From: Pseudomonadota bacterium
GTDB taxonomy: Bacteria; Pseudomonadota; Gammaproteobacteria; Burkholderiales; SG8-39
Direction of reading: 5' to 3'
DNA: 7,507 nt
NCBI GenBank assembly: GCA_021848555.1
Contig: JAJZUN010000121.1
Span: forward strand, 1-7,507
Positions 5,234 through 7,507 of this stretch are shown here, one piece after another. Both the position numbers and the translations under genes were made by a program. Every line of letters starts with the position of its first letter. The first letter of the stretch is position 1. The notes below the pieces were generated by a model. The model was given only the letters and a program-made list of their open reading frames with translations, had not been told where the DNA came from and ran no database searches.

Positions 5234-5827
5234 TCATGCCCCTTTCGTGTCGTCGCCGATGAGAATGCGCGTATCCGACAGATACGTGTATTTCGGCACT
5301 TCAAGGTTGACTGGCGCCGGCGCCCCTTTGTACACGCGCCCGGCGAGATCGAATTTGGATCCGTGGCAGGGACAGAGAAAGCCCCCGGTCCAGTCGGCGC
5401 CCATTTCCGCCTTGTCCTCGGCCGCCTTCGACTGCGGCGAGCAGCCCAGGTGGGTGCAAATGCCCACCAGCACCAGTACTTCCGGCTTGATCGAGCGGTA
5501 TTCGTTTTTCGCGTATTCCGGTTGCATCGGCACATCCGAATTGGGATCGGATACCTTGGCGTCGACGCGCGCCAGGCCGTCGAGCATTTCCTTGGTGCGT
5601 CGCATGATCCAGACGGGCTTCGAGCGCCATTCCACGGTCATGGTCTGACCCGGCTCCAGAGCGCTGATGTCGGCTATGACCGGTGCCCCGCCCGCCTTGG
5701 CGCGCTCCGAAGGCAGCCAGCTCGCGGCAAACGGCACCGCCGCGGCTACGCCCGCGACGCCGCCCGCGGCGCCGCAGGCAATCACCAGATTGCGCCGGCT
5801 CTTGTTTACTTGCTTATCGTCGCTCAT
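5234..5827 (-). CDS. petA: Ubiquinol-cytochrome c reductase, Rieske iron-sulfur subunit
   Basis: 197 aa. The N-terminus has a Tat-type twin-arginine (S10-R-R-N-L-V) followed by a Gly/Ala-rich hydrophobic segment (about 14-36) that serves as signal and uncleaved membrane anchor. The cluster-binding loops are C124-T-H126-L-G-C129 and C152-P-C154-H155-G-S. Cys124, His126, Cys152 and His155 should hold the [2Fe-2S] cluster, and Cys129-Cys154 the disulfide. The soluble head shuttles electrons from quinol at cytochrome b to cytochrome c1 on the periplasmic side. It is first gene of the complex III operon. The ATG at 5827 has an AGGA 7 nt upstream and a promoter about 40 nt further up. Confidence 0.98.
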   Translation of the reverse strand: MSDDKQVNKSRRNLVIACGAAGGVAGVAAAVPFAASWLPSERAKAGGAPVIADISALEPGQTMTVEWRSKPVWIMRRTKEMLDGLARVDAKVSDPNSDVPMQPEYAKNEYRSIKPEVLVLVGICTHLGCSPQSKAAEDKAEMGADWTGGFLCPCHGSKFDLAGRVYKGAPAPVNLEVPKYTYLSDTRILIGDDTKGA

Positions 5828-5874
5828 CGAAGATTCCTCGAGATCCCAGATTTTGCTGCAGGTAAAAGCACGCG

Positions 5875-5903
5875 ATTATACCTGAAAGCGCTGGCTGAAT
5901 TAA
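5875..5903 (-). promoter_or_regulatory. Promoter of petABC (-sspAB)
   Basis: On the - strand a perfect TATAAT (5875-5880) sits 17 nt from TTAATT (5898-5903), a weak -35. Transcription should start near 5868, giving a leader of about 41 nt before petA. I see no clear Fnr- or RegA-type dyad around it. The region upstream, to the nif3 terminator, is AT-rich, which could help activity. Confidence 0.6.
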
Positions 5904-5934
5904 AGTTTTTCGTCCTAAGCGATTGAAATAAAGG

Positions 5935-5958
5935 AAAAAAACAGGCTCGTCCGGCCGT
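5935..5958 (-). terminator. Probable intrinsic terminator after the Nif3-family gene
   Basis: Immediately after the stop at 5963, the - strand has ACGGC (5954-5958), a 7-nt loop, then GCC(t)GT (5941-5946) with one bulged base, running into a T7 tract (5935-5941). The stem is short, but the T-run and placement between one stop and the petA promoter fit a terminator separating the two transcription units. Confidence 0.45.
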
Positions 5959-5962
5959 CGGT

Positions 5963-6709
5963 TCAAACCGGGTTGGCGATGTCTATGAACCGGTGCTGCA
6001 GGCCGAAGCGCGTCGCCAGATGCTCGCCCAAAGCCTGCACCCCGTATTTCTCGGTGGCGTGATGCCCTGCGGCGATGAATGCCACCCCCGACTCCCGTGC
6101 CAGATGCACCTGCTGCTCGGAGATCTCCCCGCTGAGGTAGGCATCCGGCCCCAGCTTGATCGCCTCTTCGAAGAATCCCTGCGCCGCACCGGTGCACCAG
6201 GCTATTTGGCGGATCTCCCGCGCGCCATCGCCGATCACCAGGGGCTCGCGGCCCAGGCGCTGCTTTACCCGCAGCGCAAATGCGTCCAGGCGCAGCGGCG
6301 CGTCCAGGACGCCGCGCAGGCCGACTTCCTGATCGGCGAAGCGCCCGGTCTGGACCAGGCCCAGCCTGGTGCCGAGCTGCGCGTTGTTGCCAAATTCGGC
6401 ATGTGCGTCCAGCGGCAAGTGGTAGGCAAACAGGTTGGTCTCGCGCGCAATCAGCAGCGCGATGCGCGCGCGCCGGGTGCCGGTGAGGCAGGGGTCATCG
6501 CCTTTCCAGAAAAACCCGTGATGCACCAGTATGGCATCGGCATCGTCTGCGACCGCAGCCTGGATCAGGGCCAGGCTCGCGGTCACCCCGCTTACGATGC
6601 GGCGGATTTCACCGCGCCCTTCCACCTGCAGGCCATTTGGGCAATAATCCCGAAATCGGGAGACCTCCAACAGGCCGTCCAGGTAACGGTTGAGTTCCTC
6701 GCGCTGCAT
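5963..6709 (-). CDS. Nif3-like dinuclear metal-centre protein (YbgI family)
   Basis: 248 aa from the ATG at 6709. This start lines up with E. coli YbgI (247 aa) and has a GGAA about 8 nt upstream; ATGs at 6721 and 6751 are in frame but would sit about 11 nt after, or before, the predicted transcription start. Family blocks are [11 protein letters not shown] (21-31), [14 protein letters not shown] (60-73), [17 protein letters not shown] (97-113), [13 protein letters not shown] (194-206) and [14 protein letters not shown] (214-227). By alignment with YbgI, the metal ligands should be His63, His64, Asp101, His216 and Glu220, all present. The proteins form a hexameric toroid with a two-metal site. 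Their reaction is not settled: they are often labelled GTP cyclohydrolase 1 type 2 homologues, and links to metal insertion or DNA repair have been proposed. The gene lies directly upstream of petABC but ends in a probable terminator. Confidence 0.95.
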   Translation of the reverse strand: MQREELNRYLDGLLEVSRFRDYCPNGLQVEGRGEIRRIVSGVTASLALIQAAVADDADAILVHHGFFWKGDDPCLTGTRRARIALLIARETNLFAYHLPLDAHAEFGNNAQLGTRLGLVQTGRFADQEVGLRGVLDAPLRLDAFALRVKQRLGREPLVIGDGAREIRQIAWCTGAAQGFFEEAIKLGPDAYLSGEISEQQVHLARESGVAFIAAGHHATEKYGVQALGEHLATRFGLQHRFIDIANPV

Positions 6710-6738
6710 TGCGGTTTCCATCGCATAAGCCAAAAGGA

Positions 6739-6765
6739 ATTGTACCCGCACACCTGCCGGCGCAA
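6739..6765 (-). promoter_or_regulatory. Candidate promoter of the Nif3-family gene
   Basis: TACAAT (6739-6744, - strand) matches the -10 at five of six positions. The best -35 is TTGCGC (6760-6765) at a short 15-nt spacing. Transcription would start near 6732, about 22 nt before the preferred ATG at 6709, which supports that start over the one at 6721. Confidence 0.4.
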
Positions 6766-6770
6766 CATCT

Positions 6771-6826
6771 GCCCTGGGGAGCGAGGCCGTTTCAGAATTG
6801 CCGAAACGGCTTTCGCCCTGGGGGAG
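6771..6826. repeat. 8-bp inverted repeat flanked by near-identical direct repeats, in the divergent intergenic region
   Basis: GCCGTTTC (6786-6793) and GAAACGGC (6803-6810) form a perfect inverted repeat with a 9-nt spacer. GCCCTGGGGAG (6771-6781) and GCCCTGGGGGAG (6815-6826) flank it as direct repeats. A nine-base GAGGCCGTT recurs at 6783-6791 and 6849-6857. The block lies upstream of both the Nif3-family gene and the protease gene, so it could be a shared operator or a small repetitive element. Confidence 0.6.
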
Positions 6827-6910
6827 TATTGGCGGCCGGCGAAGGGGTGAGGCCGTTCCGTTCCCGCCTGTATCCTCTCATTTTCAACTGACCGCAAGGA
6901 CACGCACGCG

Positions 6911-7507
6911 ATGTACCGACTCTGGCTGACCTTCGCGCAAACGGCCACCGTCTGCCTCGCCATCCTGTTTGTCGTTGCCACGCTCAAACCCGAATGGCTG
7001 CCCGGCAAGCCCGCCGTTCCGGTCGAAGTCAACCAGGCGGCGCCGGCCGAGTCGGCCGGCGTCCGCGGCCGGACCGCCTCCTACAGCGATGCGGTGCGCA
7101 AGGCCGCGCCGGCCGTGGTGAGCATTTTCACCAGCAAGGAGGTGAAGAGGCCGCGCAACCCGTTCATGAACGATCCCTTGTTCCGCCATTTCTTCGGCGA
7201 GCGCTTCGAGGACGAAGCGCAACGGGCGTTCGGCCTGGGCTCGGGCGTGATCATCAGCCCCCGAGGCTACATTCTGACCAACCAGCACGTGGTCGAGGCC
7301 GCGGACGAAATCGAGGTGGCGCTCTCCGACGGCAAGAAGCTTGCCGCCAAGGTGGTGGGCAACGACCCTGAAACCGATCTCGCCGTATTGCATGTGGACG
7401 CGCAGAACCTGCCGGCCATCACCCTGGGCCAGGCGGAGAATCTGAAGGTCGGCGACGTGGTGCTGGCCATAGGCAATCCGCTGTTGGGCGGCCAGACGGT
7501 GACCATG
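6911..7507 (+). CDS. Membrane-anchored trypsin-like serine protease, HtrA/DegS-DegQ type (3' end outside window)
   Basis: 199 codons are visible, open to the window edge. Residues 7-24 (TFAQTATVCLAILFVVAT) form one membrane segment without an evident cleavage site, so it is probably an inner-membrane anchor with the protease in the periplasm. The catalytic domain begins near residue 58 (YSDAVRKAAPAVVSIFT). The oxyanion-side strand GLGSGVIISPRGYILTNQHVV carries catalytic His126, and DPETDLAVL carries Asp156. The catalytic Ser (GNSGG-type motif) and any PDZ domain lie outside. An extended loop before GLGSG (PRNPFMNDPLFRHFFGERF) is the HtrA LA-loop type. Such proteases degrade misfolded envelope proteins or start the sigmaE-type stress cascade; the anchor favours a DegS/AlgW-like role, but with the PDZ unseen DegQ/MucD cannot be excluded. 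AAGGA lies 10 nt before the ATG. No convincing sigmaE or sigma70 promoter was found. Confidence 0.93.
   Translation, partial: MYRLWLTFAQTATVCLAILFVVATLKPEWLPGKPAVPVEVNQAAPAESAGVRGRTASYSDAVRKAAPAVVSIFTSKEVKRPRNPFMNDPLFRHFFGERFEDEAQRAFGLGSGVIISPRGYILTNQHVVEAADEIEVALSDGKKLAAKVVGNDPETDLAVLHVDAQNLPAITLGQAENLKVGDVVLAIGNPLLGGQTVTM

Noticed and set aside
6884..7393. 169-aa - strand frame opposite the protease gene
   Set aside because: It is antisense to a clear HtrA catalytic domain with His and Asp motifs; no independent support.
1..7507. CRISPR array, insertion sequence or new defence system
   Set aside because: No regularly spaced repeats, transposase motifs or terminal inverted repeats were seen; the only defence-like module is the recognisable higBA pair.

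Overview
The window looks like the chromosome of a GC-rich betaproteobacterium. The evidence is the gene order petA-petB-petC-sspA-sspB on one strand, preceded by a Nif3-family gene and a divergent HtrA-type protease. The proteins also read as beta/gamma type: cytochrome b has a PVWY Qo motif and a 15-residue heme-ligand spacing, SspA has a CPFS motif, and SspB keeps its C-terminal ClpX-binding tail. Genus cannot be settled from this sequence alone.

Left part, + strand (1-776): the 3' end of a Crp/Fnr-type regulator with an unusual low-complexity tail, then a complete single-domain universal stress protein.

Small accessory patch (about 777-1756, - strand): a higB-higA toxin-antitoxin pair with a dyad-rich promoter/operator, and a 52-codon integrase remnant, not previously delimited as a gene, lying 46 bp past the 3' end of tRNA-Thr(UGU). 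The remnant keeps the GFR arm and the C-terminal end of a tyrosine recombinase. It has lost the middle, including the catalytic tyrosine. This patch is best read as the scar of an element that integrated at the tRNA gene.

Core part, - strand (1757-6709), listed here from right to left in transcription order: Nif3-family metal protein, a probable terminator, a sigma70-like promoter, then petA (Rieske), petB (cytochrome b) and petC (cytochrome c1), which form respiratory complex III. sspA and sspB follow, then tRNA-Thr with its own promoter. petA/petB are 3 nt apart and petB/petC overlap by 1 nt, so they are likely translationally coupled. The petC-sspA and sspA-sspB gaps (82 and 116 nt) hold small hairpins that could adjust expression between the respiratory and stress parts.

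Right edge, + strand (6911-7507): the first 199 codons of a membrane-anchored trypsin-like protease of the DegS/DegQ type, divergent from the Nif3 gene across a repeat-bearing intergenic region.

I see no wholly new multigene system. The points most worth a second look are the integrase scar at tRNA-Thr, a perfect 21-bp tandem repeat that lengthens the cytochrome c1 signal peptide, the possibly leaderless higBA transcript under overlapping dyads, the PVWY Qo motif, and the structured nif3/protease intergenic region.
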